A stretch of DNA of 64,000 nucleotides from Nesterenkonia cremea (GTDB taxonomy: Bacteria; Actinomycetota; Actinomycetes; Actinomycetales; Micrococcaceae), in NCBI RefSeq assembly GCF_014642675.1, contig NZ_BMIS01000003.1, positions 124,001-188,000 on the forward strand, read 5' to 3'. Shown here piece after piece: positions 26,578-34,094 of this stretch. The stretch's first letter is position 1, and every line of letters starts with the position of its first letter. Under the pieces are notes generated by a model, which was not told where the DNA came from, ran no database searches, and saw nothing but the letters and a program-made list of their open reading frames with translations. The position numbers and the translations under genes were made by a program.

Positions 26578-27169
26578 GCGGCAGATCAACCGCACCGCCC
26601 GCCTATGGGCAGCCCTGGCACTGGCAGGGGGCATACTGCTGAGCACCACCGTGCCGGCCGCCGCTGATGAGGAGGAGCTGCCCGACAGCCCTCCGGAGCA
26701 GCCGGATGGCGCCCCCTCTATCGATGAGTTCGTCAACGCGCCGGACGCCGATGACTTCACCAAGCGTTATGACGGCGCGGACTTCATCGATGAGCTCGGC
26801 GCCCCCAGCGAGGAGGAGGACGTGATCGTCCTGGAGACCGACATCCTCTTCTCCGCCATGGAGTGGGAGATCCCGGCCGGGGCCGGCAGCACCATCGCCG
26901 GCCTCGTGGAGGAAGTCCCCGAGGACGCCACCGTCCAGGTCCACGGCCATACCGATTCCAATCCGGTGCCGGAGGAGTACGACTTCGACAACCAGGCGCT
27001 CTCCGAGAATCGCGCGGAGGCCGCGGCCGAGGTCCTCGACAAGGAGCGCCCCGACCTCACCCTCGAGGTCGAAGGCTTCGGCGACACCGATCCCGCGGTC
27101 ACAGAGGACCCCGAGGATCCCAGCACCTACGCCGCCAACCGGCGCGTGGAGATCCGCTACGGCGACTGA
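26570..27169 (+). CDS. Secreted OmpA-domain protein
   Basis: 199 residues. A signal peptide (MSERQINRTARLWAALALAG ... cleaved near VPAAADEEE), an acidic linker and a C-terminal OmpA/MotB peptidoglycan-binding domain (LETDILFSAMEWEIPAGAGS; VQVHGHTDSNPVP; LSENRAEAAAEVL; AANRRVEIRYGD). The Asp of GHTDS and Arg of ANRRVEI are the expected diaminopimelate/peptidoglycan contacts. In a one-membrane bacterium this domain would hold a protein to the wall. Coupled to the lipoprotein gene by an 8-nt overlap; its stop is 22 nt from the IS481 element. Confidence 0.85.
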   Translation: MSERQINRTARLWAALALAGGILLSTTVPAAADEEELPDSPPEQPDGAPSIDEFVNAPDADDFTKRYDGADFIDELGAPSEEEDVIVLETDILFSAMEWEIPAGAGSTIAGLVEEVPEDATVQVHGHTDSNPVPEEYDFDNQALSENRAEAAAEVLDKERPDLTLEVEGFGDTDPAVTEDPEDPSTYAANRRVEIRYGD

Positions 27170-27191
27170 GGCGCTGGAGACGAGACCTAGC

Positions 27192-28285
27192 TGTAGTTCC
27201 TCGACACGTTGTGAACGGTCCGTGAGTTGAGCGGAGACCTCCGGTATCGGTGTGTGTACCACCAGCACACCTAGAACCGGAGGTCTCCATGACTCACCGT
27301 AACGCCCCAATGACACCCGAGGGCAGAGCCCGGATGGTCACTCTCGTCCTCGATCATGGCTGGCCACAGCGCCGGGTCGCTGAACGATTCCAGGTCTCAC
27401 CTGCCACCGTTTCTCGATGGGTCCGTCGAGCACGAGACCACCAAGGGCTCGAGGACCGCTCCAGCCGGCCACGCCGCTGCTCACGTCAGCTCTGCCAAGG
27501 ACAGGAACGCCGGATCATCGCGCTGCGCTTCACCCGCCAGTGGGGACCCCACCGCATCAGCGCCCGACTGGGCATCCCTCGATCAACCGTCGGCCGGGTC
27601 CTGGAGCGGTACCGGATGCCGAAACTGGCGTGGATCGATCAGGCCACCGGACTGCCAGTCCGCCGCCCATCGGCGAACCGGTATGAAGCCTCAACCCCCG
27701 GAGAGCTTGTCCATGTCGATATCAAGAAGCTGGGCCGAATCCCCGACGGAGGAGGATGGCGGGCCCACGGCCGCGGTTCAGTCCAGGATCTTATGGCCCA
27801 CCGCGCCACGGACGCAGCAGCCCGAGCCGGGGCGCCAGCTTCTCGTGGCTACCGGTATCTGCACCACGCAGTCGATGATCACTCCAGAGTGGCCTACTCG
27901 GAGATCCTCGATGATGAGCGAAAACACACCGCCGCCGGGTTCTGGGCCCGGGCGGAGGCGTTCTTCGCCGACATCGGAGTCCAGGTCAGCGCTGTGATGA
28001 CTGACAACGGGGCCTGCTACCGGTCAGCAGCGTTCAAAGCCGCTCTGGGCGAAGAGATCAAGCACCAAAGGACACGCCCCCGCCGGCCACAGACCAATGG
28101 GAAGGTGGAGCGGTTCAATCGAACGTTGATGAGCGAATGGGCCTACGCCCGCTCCTACATCAGTGAATCCTCCCGTGCAGCTTCGTACGAGAATTTCCTG
28201 CACTACTACAATCACCACAGAACCCACACCGCGCTCGGAGGCGCTGTTCCCTCAGCTCGCGTTCACAACCTCACAGGGAACTACA
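27192..28285 (+). mobile_element. IS481-family insertion sequence, intact
   Basis: 1,094 bp. Terminal inverted repeats of 26 nt (27192-27217 and 28260-28285) match at 21 positions, beginning TGTAGTTCC. The left flank CCTAGC (27186-27191) and right flank CCTAG+G (28286-28291) are the 6-bp NCTAGN duplication known for IS481; the last base of the right copy was displaced by the IS427-type element (see findings). One complete transposase gene inside. Confidence 0.92.
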
Positions 28286-28290
28286 CCTAG
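27289..28290 (+). CDS. IS481-family transposase
   Basis: 333 residues; ATG preceded by GGAGG. An N-terminal HTH (PQRRVAERFQVSPATVSRWV) and a second HTH (WGPHRISARLGIPRSTVGRV) precede the rve/DDE integrase core: Asp in LVHVDIKKLG, Asp in VMTDNGACY, Glu in TNGKVERFNRTL. All three catalytic residues are present and the frame is intact, so the enzyme should be active. The stop TAG (28288-28290) is not inside the element but in the duplicated target CTAG. Confidence 0.95.
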   Translation: MTHRNAPMTPEGRARMVTLVLDHGWPQRRVAERFQVSPATVSRWVRRARDHQGLEDRSSRPRRCSRQLCQGQERRIIALRFTRQWGPHRISARLGIPRSTVGRVLERYRMPKLAWIDQATGLPVRRPSANRYEASTPGELVHVDIKKLGRIPDGGGWRAHGRGSVQDLMAHRATDAAARAGAPASRGYRYLHHAVDDHSRVAYSEILDDERKHTAAGFWARAEAFFADIGVQVSAVMTDNGACYRSAAFKAALGEEIKHQRTRPRRPQTNGKVERFNRTLMSEWAYARSYISESSRAASYENFLHYYNHHRTHTALGGAVPSARVHNLTGNYT

Positions 28291-29263
28291 GGCAGGTCTG
28301 ACAAATATGTAGCGCCCGTCCTGCGAGACTGAGCAGATGTCGAGGTTCCAGCTGCTCTCCGATGCCCAGTGGTCGATGATTGCCGACATGCTGCCCCGCC
28401 CCACGGGCCGCAAGGGCAGGCCCTTCGCTGATGCGCGGACCATGGTCGAGGCGATCATCTACCGGTATCGGACCGGCATCGCCTGGCGCGATCTGCCCGA
28501 GGTCTTCGGTCCCTGGCAGACGGTCTGGACCTGGCACCGGCGCATGGCCGCCGAGGGCACCTGGGATCGGGTGCTGGAGCGGCTGACCGCGGCAGCCGAC
28601 GAGGCCGGACAGATCGACTGGACGGTCTCGGTGGATTCGACGATCGCTCGTGCCCATCAGCACGCGACCAACATCAGCCGCCACACAGGGGGCTGGATCG
28701 AATTACACGAATCCGCAGACCCAACCCCAGACCCAGCCCCAGAACCAGCCGGTTCCAGAACCGCCTGATCATGCCCTGGGCCGCTCGCGCGGCGGGCTCT
28801 CGACGAAGATCCACCAGCTCGTCGACGGCCGCGGACTGCCGCTGGTGGTGCTGCTGAGTCCCGGTCAGGCCGGCGACTCGCCGATGCTTCTCCCACTGCT
28901 GCAACAGCTGAAGGTCGGCCGCCGCCTCGGGCGGCCGCGGACCCGGCCGGATGGACTCTGCGGGGACAAGGCCTACTCCTCGCGGGCGATCCGCAAGCAC
29001 CTACGCGCCAGGGGCATCATGGCCCATATCCCCGAGCCCGAGGATCAGAAGGGCCATCGCCTCCGGCGCGGATCAGCTGGCGGCCGGCCACCGAACTTCG
29101 ACCCGGGCGCCTATCGCGGCCGCAATGTCGTCGAACGCCGCTACTGCCACATCAAGCAGTGGCGCGGGATCGCGACTCGCTATGACAAGCACGCGTTGAC
29201 CTACCGGGCCGCGGTGGTACTCAACGCGGTGATCGCGTGGACCGCACATTTGTCAGACATGCC
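28291..29263 (+). mobile_element. IS5-family (IS427 group) insertion sequence, intact
   Basis: 973 bp. Ends GGCAGGTCTGACAAAT (28291-28306) and the complement of GGCATGTCTGACAAAT (29248-29263) match at 15 of 16 positions. It is flanked by CTAG on both sides (28287-28290, 29264-29267), the target duplication (it could equally be scored as TA). It carries two overlapping reading frames that together make the transposase. It sits in the right-hand target duplication of the IS481 element. Confidence 0.9.
28337..28768 (+). CDS. IS427-group transposase, first frame (OrfA)
   Basis: 143 residues. The N-terminal DUF4096-like DNA-binding part of IS5-group transposases (LLSDAQWSMIADMLPRPTGR; AIIYRYRTGIAWRDLPEVFG; WKTV-like TVWTWHRRMA) and the first catalytic Asp in SVDSTIARAHQ. 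The frame ends in a Pro/Asp repeat. To make full transposase, ribosomes must move to the second frame (+1, or -2) in the 28650-28768 overlap. Confidence 0.88.
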   Translation: MSRFQLLSDAQWSMIADMLPRPTGRKGRPFADARTMVEAIIYRYRTGIAWRDLPEVFGPWQTVWTWHRRMAAEGTWDRVLERLTAAADEAGQIDWTVSVDSTIARAHQHATNISRHTGGWIELHESADPTPDPAPEPAGSRTA

Positions 29264-29267
29264 CTAG
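28650..29267 (+). CDS. IS427-group transposase, second frame (OrfB)
   Basis: 205 residues in the frame given, though it is probably only translated as a frameshift fusion with OrfA. It holds the rest of the DDE domain: LGRSRGGLSTKIHQLVDGRG, the second Asp in GLCGDKAYSSRAIR and the Glu in GRNVVERRYCHIKQWRGIAT. The stop TAG (29265-29267) belongs to the target CTAG, as for the IS481 transposase. Confidence 0.88.
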   Translation: MPISTRPTSAATQGAGSNYTNPQTQPQTQPQNQPVPEPPDHALGRSRGGLSTKIHQLVDGRGLPLVVLLSPGQAGDSPMLLPLLQQLKVGRRLGRPRTRPDGLCGDKAYSSRAIRKHLRARGIMAHIPEPEDQKGHRLRRGSAGGRPPNFDPGAYRGRNVVERRYCHIKQWRGIATRYDKHALTYRAAVVLNAVIAWTAHLSDMP

Positions 29268-30484
29268 CGCCTGGAGTTGCGGCCGGCGTCGCGGGCTTGG
29301 GCTATGATCCCAGGCAGCGCGCCGGCCAGCTTCACCACATCCTCCTCCGTGGTGGTGTGACCCAGGGAGAAGCGCTGGGCCCCGCGGGCCTCCTCCTCAG
29401 AGAGCCCCATGGCCAGCAGCACGTGGGAAGCCCGGGGGACTCCGGCAGTGCAGGCGGATCCGGTGGCCGTGTCGAAGCCGGCCATATCCAACATGAACAG
29501 CAGAGAGTCACCCTCCGCGCCGTCCACGGTGATGTGCAGATTATTGGGCAGCCGATCGGCCGGCCTGATCCGCGGATCCGGCCCACGCAAGGTGACACCC
29601 TCGACGCCGTCCACCGCCTCCAGCAGGCGATCCCGCAGAAGGGCCAGGCGTGCGGCCTCAGCCTCCACCCCGGCCACTGTCTCCTCGGCCACAGCCGCGA
29701 AGGCGCAGATCCCCGCTGCATCCAGGGTTCCGGAGCGGAAGTCCCGCTCCTGTCCGCCGCCGTGCTGGACGGGGGTCAGCACCACTTCCCGGCGAACCAG
29801 CAACGCTCCGATCCCCACCGGAGCGCCGATCTTATGTCCGCTGACCGCCATCGTGGAGGCCCCGGAGGCGGAGAAGCTCACCGGGCCGGCCTCGGCGGCC
29901 AACGAGCCGAAGGCCTGGACGGCGTCGGTGTGGAAGGGGATGCCTTTCTCACGGCACAGCTCAGCCATCTCGGCCACCGGCTGCACGGCGCCGGTCTCGT
30001 TATTGGCCCACATGGCGGTGACCAGGGCGATGCTCTCCGGCTCCTCGGCCAGAAGCCGCTGCAGCTGCTCGGAGAAGCCGGCCAGATCCACCACACCTTC
30101 AGCGTCCACCGGGATCATCACCAGCTCTGCCTGCTCCTGGGCCTCCAGCCATTCGGCGGTGTCCAGCACGGCGTGATGCTCGATGCCCGGCAGCAGGATC
30201 CGCCGGCGTCGGGGGTCTCCGTCCTTGCCCAAGCGACGCTGCCACCACATGCCCTTGATCGCCAGGTTGTCCGCCTCGGTCCCGCCGGAGGTGAAGATGA
30301 CCTCCGAGGGGTGGGCGCCCACGGCCTCGGCCAGCTGGGCCCGTGCGGAGTCCACGGCCAGCCGCGCCCGCCGGCCCGACCCGTGCAGCGAGGAGGGGTT
30401 GCTCAGCTGCGGCATCTGCTCAGTGAGGACGCGCAGGGCGGTGGGCTTCACCGGGGTGGTCGCGGCATGGTCGAAATATGTCAT
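29264..30484 (-). CDS. Cysteine desulfurase (NifS/IscS-like)
   Basis: 406 residues from the ATG at 30484, with GAGG 5 nt upstream. A PLP enzyme that takes sulfur from cysteine to make a persulfide. Seen: TYFDHAATTP at the start, PSSLHGSGRRAR, TSGGTEADNLAIKG, PLP Lys in VSGHKIGAPVGI, ERDFRSGTLDAAG, and the persulfide loop Cys in TGSACTAG. It is a likely sulfur donor for MnmA (22265-23389). The stop TAG lies within the CTAG at 29264-29267, the site where both insertion sequences entered; the duplication preserved the reading frame and stop. Divergent from the J-domain gene. Confidence 0.93.
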   Translation of the reverse strand: MTYFDHAATTPVKPTALRVLTEQMPQLSNPSSLHGSGRRARLAVDSARAQLAEAVGAHPSEVIFTSGGTEADNLAIKGMWWQRRLGKDGDPRRRRILLPGIEHHAVLDTAEWLEAQEQAELVMIPVDAEGVVDLAGFSEQLQRLLAEEPESIALVTAMWANNETGAVQPVAEMAELCREKGIPFHTDAVQAFGSLAAEAGPVSFSASGASTMAVSGHKIGAPVGIGALLVRREVVLTPVQHGGGQERDFRSGTLDAAGICAFAAVAEETVAGVEAEAARLALLRDRLLEAVDGVEGVTLRGPDPRIRPADRLPNNLHITVDGAEGDSLLFMLDMAGFDTATGSACTAGVPRASHVLLAMGLSEEEARGAQRFSLGHTTTEEDVVKLAGALPGIIAQARDAGRNSRR

Positions 30485-30547
30485 CGTGACCTCGATTTTA
30501 CTCCCGGCCGGCACCCCCGGAACCGCCGCGCGGTATCGTACCCTGCG

Positions 30548-31600
30548 ATGACCAACCCAACCGGCAGCTCCTCCTCGGACTTCTACAGCGTGCTGGGCGT
30601 GGAGCCCGACGCCGACCAGAAGACCATCCGCGCCGCCTACCGCCGCCGCGCGCGGCAGGCCCACCCCGATCAGGGCGGATCGGCCGAGGAGTTCCACCGG
30701 GTCCAGGAGGCTTGGGAGACGCTCGGCTCCGAGGAGTCCCGCGCCGCCTATGACCGGGCCCGCGGCGGCACGGCCGGCGGTGCGCCCACTGCCGAGGAGG
30801 ACTTCGGGCTCAACGGCGGCACCTATGCCCGGGGCCGTACCTGGACCGCCTCCTCCTCCGGGACCGCCGACTCACCCGGTGGACGCCGCGGCGCAGCGCG
30901 GAGACCCTCCGGTGCCGCACTGAAGCCGCCGGTCTATGAGCCTGAGCTCTCCACGCCCGAGCCGCTTTCCCTGCCGCTGACCAGCCAGCGGGTCCACGGA
31001 GAGTTCGCCTCCCGCGGGCTCTTCGGCGGTGGGAAGACCCAGCGCCGGCACAGCCGCAGCATCGACCTGCTGACCAAGCACGTGCTCGATGAGCTGCCGG
31101 CGGCCCGGCTGTTCAACGATGTCCACCTGGAGCCGACCTCTGCGGACCGGAAGGGCCGGCGTCGGGCGCCCCGCGGCGGGGAGCGCGCGGAGCATGTGCT
31201 GGTCTGCGGCGATGCGCTGGTGGTGCTCGGCGTCCAGGAGGTGGCGGCCTCGGCGGCCTCCTGGGACGGGCGGACGCTGCGGGCCGCCGGACGGGCTGTG
31301 ACCCTGCCGAATCTGGCCGCACAGGCCCGCCGACTGCGCGAGACGCTGACCCAGCGGCTGGCGGCTGAGTACGGACGCGAACCGGTGCTGAGCACCGGGC
31401 ACCAGATGATGCTGCTCTCCACCGACAGCAGTCTGCTCAGCCCCGTGGTGGAGGGATCCGCAGGTTCGCCTCCGCTGGCCGCCGGACGGGCAGTGCGCCG
31501 GGTGCTGGCCGATCTGGGCGTCTCCGAACGGGCCAACGTGGTGGACCGCCGCCTGCTGGCCGCGCTGCGGGATCAGCTGGCCACCCCCGACGCCGGCTGA
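30548..31600 (+). CDS. J-domain protein with uncharacterised C-terminal domain
   Basis: 350 residues from the ATG at 30548. Residues 10-75 are a J domain (DFYSVLGVEPDADQKTIRAA; HPD motif in RQAHPDQGGSAEEF), which stimulates an Hsp70 (DnaK). There is no Gly/Phe or zinc-finger region as in DnaJ. After a Gly/Ser/Thr linker, residues 140-345 make an alpha/beta domain (HSRSIDLLTKHVLDELPAAR; HVLVCGDALVVLGVQEVAAS) that I do not recognise; it recalls NERD-like proteins weakly. TATCGT lies 8 nt before the ATG with no ribosome site, suggesting leaderless translation. Confidence 0.8.
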   Translation: MTNPTGSSSSDFYSVLGVEPDADQKTIRAAYRRRARQAHPDQGGSAEEFHRVQEAWETLGSEESRAAYDRARGGTAGGAPTAEEDFGLNGGTYARGRTWTASSSGTADSPGGRRGAARRPSGAALKPPVYEPELSTPEPLSLPLTSQRVHGEFASRGLFGGGKTQRRHSRSIDLLTKHVLDELPAARLFNDVHLEPTSADRKGRRRAPRGGERAEHVLVCGDALVVLGVQEVAASAASWDGRTLRAAGRAVTLPNLAAQARRLRETLTQRLAAEYGREPVLSTGHQMMLLSTDSSLLSPVVEGSAGSPPLAAGRAVRRVLADLGVSERANVVDRRLLAALRDQLATPDAG

Positions 31601-31607
31601 GCTCGGC

Positions 31608-31625
31608 CGGCCCAGCGGCGGGCCG
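31608..31625. terminator. Small hairpin after the J-domain gene
   Basis: CGGCCC / GGGCCG with a 6-nt loop, 8 nt after the stop and 12 nt before the TrmL -10-like box. Weak; may be chance in GC-rich DNA. Confidence 0.3.
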
Positions 31626-31649
31626 CACCCAGCCTCTACACTGTTCTGC

Positions 31650-32168
31650 GTGTCTGCAGACGAATCCTCCCCCGCACGCCTGCGCGTGCTCGTGGACCAG
31701 CCGGAGATCCCCGGCAACACCGGCAACCTGATCCGCTTAGCCGCAGTGACCGGCGTCGAGCTGCACCTGGCCGAACCGCTGGGCTTCGACTTCGCCGATG
31801 CCAAGCTGCGCCGCGCCGGACTGGACTATCACGATCTGGCAGTCATGACCGTCCATCCCAGCCTGGAGGCGGCCTATGAGGCGCTCGGGTTCGACGAAGA
31901 GGTGCCTCAGGAGCAGCGCCCGCGGGTCTTCGCCTTCACCGGAGAGGGCACCACCGGGCATACCCAGATCAGCTATCAGCCCGGCGATGTGATGCTCTTC
32001 GGGCGCGAATCGGTAGGGCTGGATGAGCTTGTGAAGGCCGATCCGCGCATCACAGCGAAGGTGCGGATCCCCATGATGCCCTCGCGCCGATCGCTGAATC
32101 TGGCGAATTCGGTGTCCATCGCGGTCTACGAGGCCTGGCGGCAGAACGGCTTCTCCGGAGCCGCCTGA
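31650..32168 (+). CDS. trmL: tRNA (cytidine/uridine-34-2'-O)-methyltransferase TrmL
   Basis: 172 residues, GTG start. A SPOUT methyltransferase: N-terminal LVDQPEIPGNTGNLIRLAAV, motif 2 FGRESVGLDELVKADP, and motif 3 RIPMMPSRRSLNLANSVSIA forming the trefoil knot that binds S-adenosylmethionine. Methylates the wobble ribose of tRNA-Leu isoacceptors. TACACT lies 7 nt before the GTG with no ribosome site, consistent with a leaderless start. Confidence 0.93.
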   Translation: MSADESSPARLRVLVDQPEIPGNTGNLIRLAAVTGVELHLAEPLGFDFADAKLRRAGLDYHDLAVMTVHPSLEAAYEALGFDEEVPQEQRPRVFAFTGEGTTGHTQISYQPGDVMLFGRESVGLDELVKADPRITAKVRIPMMPSRRSLNLANSVSIAVYEAWRQNGFSGAA

Positions 32169-32235
32169 GCTTCATCACTGCCACAAGAGTGTTGATCAAG
32201 AGGGTGTCCAGCTCAGATCGCTAGACTCGCAAAGC

Positions 32236-33963
32236 ATGGAGACCCCTTCCCCGAGCCGCCGCGATGACCAACCGGACGAGTTCCCGAAGACTGATGCCGA
32301 GGAGCCGCAGGACAGCAGCCCCGTGCACGAGGGCGAGGCTGAGGACTCCGACGGCGCCGATGCCGAGGACTACGGTGAGGAAGACTATGCAGAGGAGGGT
32401 CCCGCCGAGGAGCGGTCCGAGCCTCTGACGCTGAGCGAGCTGCTCACCGGGACCGCCCGCGGCGACGAGTCCTCCTTCGCCGCCTTCTACGAGGCCACCT
32501 CCGATGTGGTCTACGGGCTGGCGCTGCTGATGCACGAACACCCCGACGGCGCCTACTACTCCACGCTGGCGGTCTACCAGCACCTGTGGGACCAGGCAGA
32601 TGAGCGTGCCCGGGACCTGCGGCTGCAGTCGGCCACCTCCCAGTCGCTGACTGAGGAGCACCTGAACTCCCCGGAGGATGAGGAGACCGCCTACCGGCCC
32701 AGCGAGTATGAGCTGGTCCTGGAATGGTTGGTCCCCCTGGCCCACCGCATCATGGTGGAGCGCTTCCGTGAGGGTCTGGCCGAGCCGATCAGCCTCTCTG
32801 CCGTGCCGGAACCCCAGGGCGGCGGCGTAGCCGGCCTGCCCGAGGAGATCCTGGACGACCTCACCACGCTCTCCGATGCCCAGACCCAGGCGGTGGCGCT
32901 GAGCTACCTGGCCGGCGGGACCCATCAGCAGATCGCCGACGCTGTGGACTCAGCTCTGCCCACGGTGAAGTCGCGTCTGCGCGACAGCATGACCCGGCTG
33001 CACGCCCAGCGCGACTCCCGTGAGACGGAGGCCGACCCGATCCTGCGGGCCGCGGTCACCAAGAAGGACGTGGAGCGCAGCGGCGCGGTGAACCGGAACT
33101 TCACCAACCAGGTCTCCGCGGATCTGGAGAAGGGCCTGCTGGTGGAGCTGGCCGAGCTCTACGCGCTGGATGCCATCGATGACCGTGAGCGGGCGCTGCT
33201 CGATGAGACGGCGCTGACCGCCGATGAGGACACTTCGCAGCAGTGGGACACCCGCGTGCTGGCCGCGCGGCGCACGCTCTCCGAGATCTTCTCCGCCCAC
33301 CCGGTGGTGCCTCCGGGACAGCTGCTGGACGAGATCCTCTATGACCTGCGCGACCGCGAGCGCGAGGTCGGGATGAGCATGGTGGAGGAGTTCTCCAGCC
33401 ACACCGAGGAGACCACCAAGCGCGATCCGATCATGACACGCTGGATGATCGTCACCGGCCTGGTGGTCGTGATCCTGCTGGCCATCCTGCTGATCTGGCG
33501 CTTCACCGCCGGTCAGGACGTGGAGGCCATCGCCGACGGCGCCGACGACTCCCGCACAGTGGATGACATCGAGCTGGCCGAGGGCGGCAGCGGCTACGCC
33601 GTGATCTCCGAGGCGGAAGACGTGGCCTACCTCGACTTCGAGGACGTCGCCACGCTGGACGGCCACACCTACCAGGTCTGGCTGCTCTCCGCGGACCGCC
33701 CGCCGAGCTCGCTGGGCAACTTCTCTTCCTCCGAGCTGGAGGAAGAGATCGTCTCGTTGCGCAACATCTCCAGCTACACCCACGTCCAGATCACCGCGGA
33801 GGAGATCCGCGGCGAGGAGCGCCCGCTGGGTGACGTGATGGCGGAGTTCCCGCTGCACGAGGACGGCCCGGAGGAGCCTGAGGGGACCGTGGACGACGGT
33901 TCTGAGGGTGAAGCTGAGGGCGAGGACGCTCAGGGGCCGGACACCGCTGAGGAAGGTGCCTGA
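32236..33963 (+). CDS. ECF sigma factor / RskA-type anti-sigma factor fusion, membrane-bound
   Basis: 575 residues in one uninterrupted frame. 1-62: acidic, disordered. About 65-180: SigK-like sigma region 2 (LLTGTARGDESSFAAFYEAT; later WLVPLAHRIMVERFREG), but the promoter-binding helix is altered (GAYYSTLAVYQHLWDQ). About 200-258: sigma region 4 (ILDDLTTLSDAQTQAVALSY, QQIADAV, LPTVKSRLRDSMTRL). About 300-375: RskA-like anti-sigma domain (VELAELYALDAIDDRERALL). 401-422: one transmembrane helix. About 445-540: extracytoplasmic RskA domain (DGHTYQVWLLSADRPPSSLG). The tail is acidic. No Cys anywhere, so no zinc anti-sigma motif. SigK and RskA are normally two proteins. TAGACT lies 8 nt before the ATG, no ribosome site. 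Confidence 0.75.
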   Translation: METPSPSRRDDQPDEFPKTDAEEPQDSSPVHEGEAEDSDGADAEDYGEEDYAEEGPAEERSEPLTLSELLTGTARGDESSFAAFYEATSDVVYGLALLMHEHPDGAYYSTLAVYQHLWDQADERARDLRLQSATSQSLTEEHLNSPEDEETAYRPSEYELVLEWLVPLAHRIMVERFREGLAEPISLSAVPEPQGGGVAGLPEEILDDLTTLSDAQTQAVALSYLAGGTHQQIADAVDSALPTVKSRLRDSMTRLHAQRDSRETEADPILRAAVTKKDVERSGAVNRNFTNQVSADLEKGLLVELAELYALDAIDDRERALLDETALTADEDTSQQWDTRVLAARRTLSEIFSAHPVVPPGQLLDEILYDLRDREREVGMSMVEEFSSHTEETTKRDPIMTRWMIVTGLVVVILLAILLIWRFTAGQDVEAIADGADDSRTVDDIELAEGGSGYAVISEAEDVAYLDFEDVATLDGHTYQVWLLSADRPPSSLGNFSSSELEEEIVSLRNISSYTHVQITAEEIRGEERPLGDVMAEFPLHEDGPEEPEGTVDDGSEGEAEGEDAQGPDTAEEGA

Positions 33964-34000
33964 GGCAGGTTCCTCTCCCCGCTCCCCTGCCGGAGTGAGC

Positions 34001-34067
34001 TGTGTGGGCACTTCCAGGCGTTCTGGGGCCGTTCCGCACGCTCAGAGCACCTGGAAGTGCCCACACA
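34001..34067. terminator. Long perfect inverted repeat between convergent genes
   Basis: Two perfect 18-nt arms (34001-34018 and 34050-34067, TGTGTGGGCACTTCCAGG and its complement) around a 31-nt loop, between the stops of the sigma fusion (33963) and the secreted protein (34095). Works as a two-way terminator in principle, though the loop is long and no T-run follows. Confidence 0.6.
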
Positions 34068-34094
34068 AGTCCGGCTCAGGGTGACGGCCGGGGA

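Noticed and set aside
27170..29268. Composite transposon carrying cargo
   Set aside because: The two insertion sequences are different families, abut directly, and enclose no other gene.
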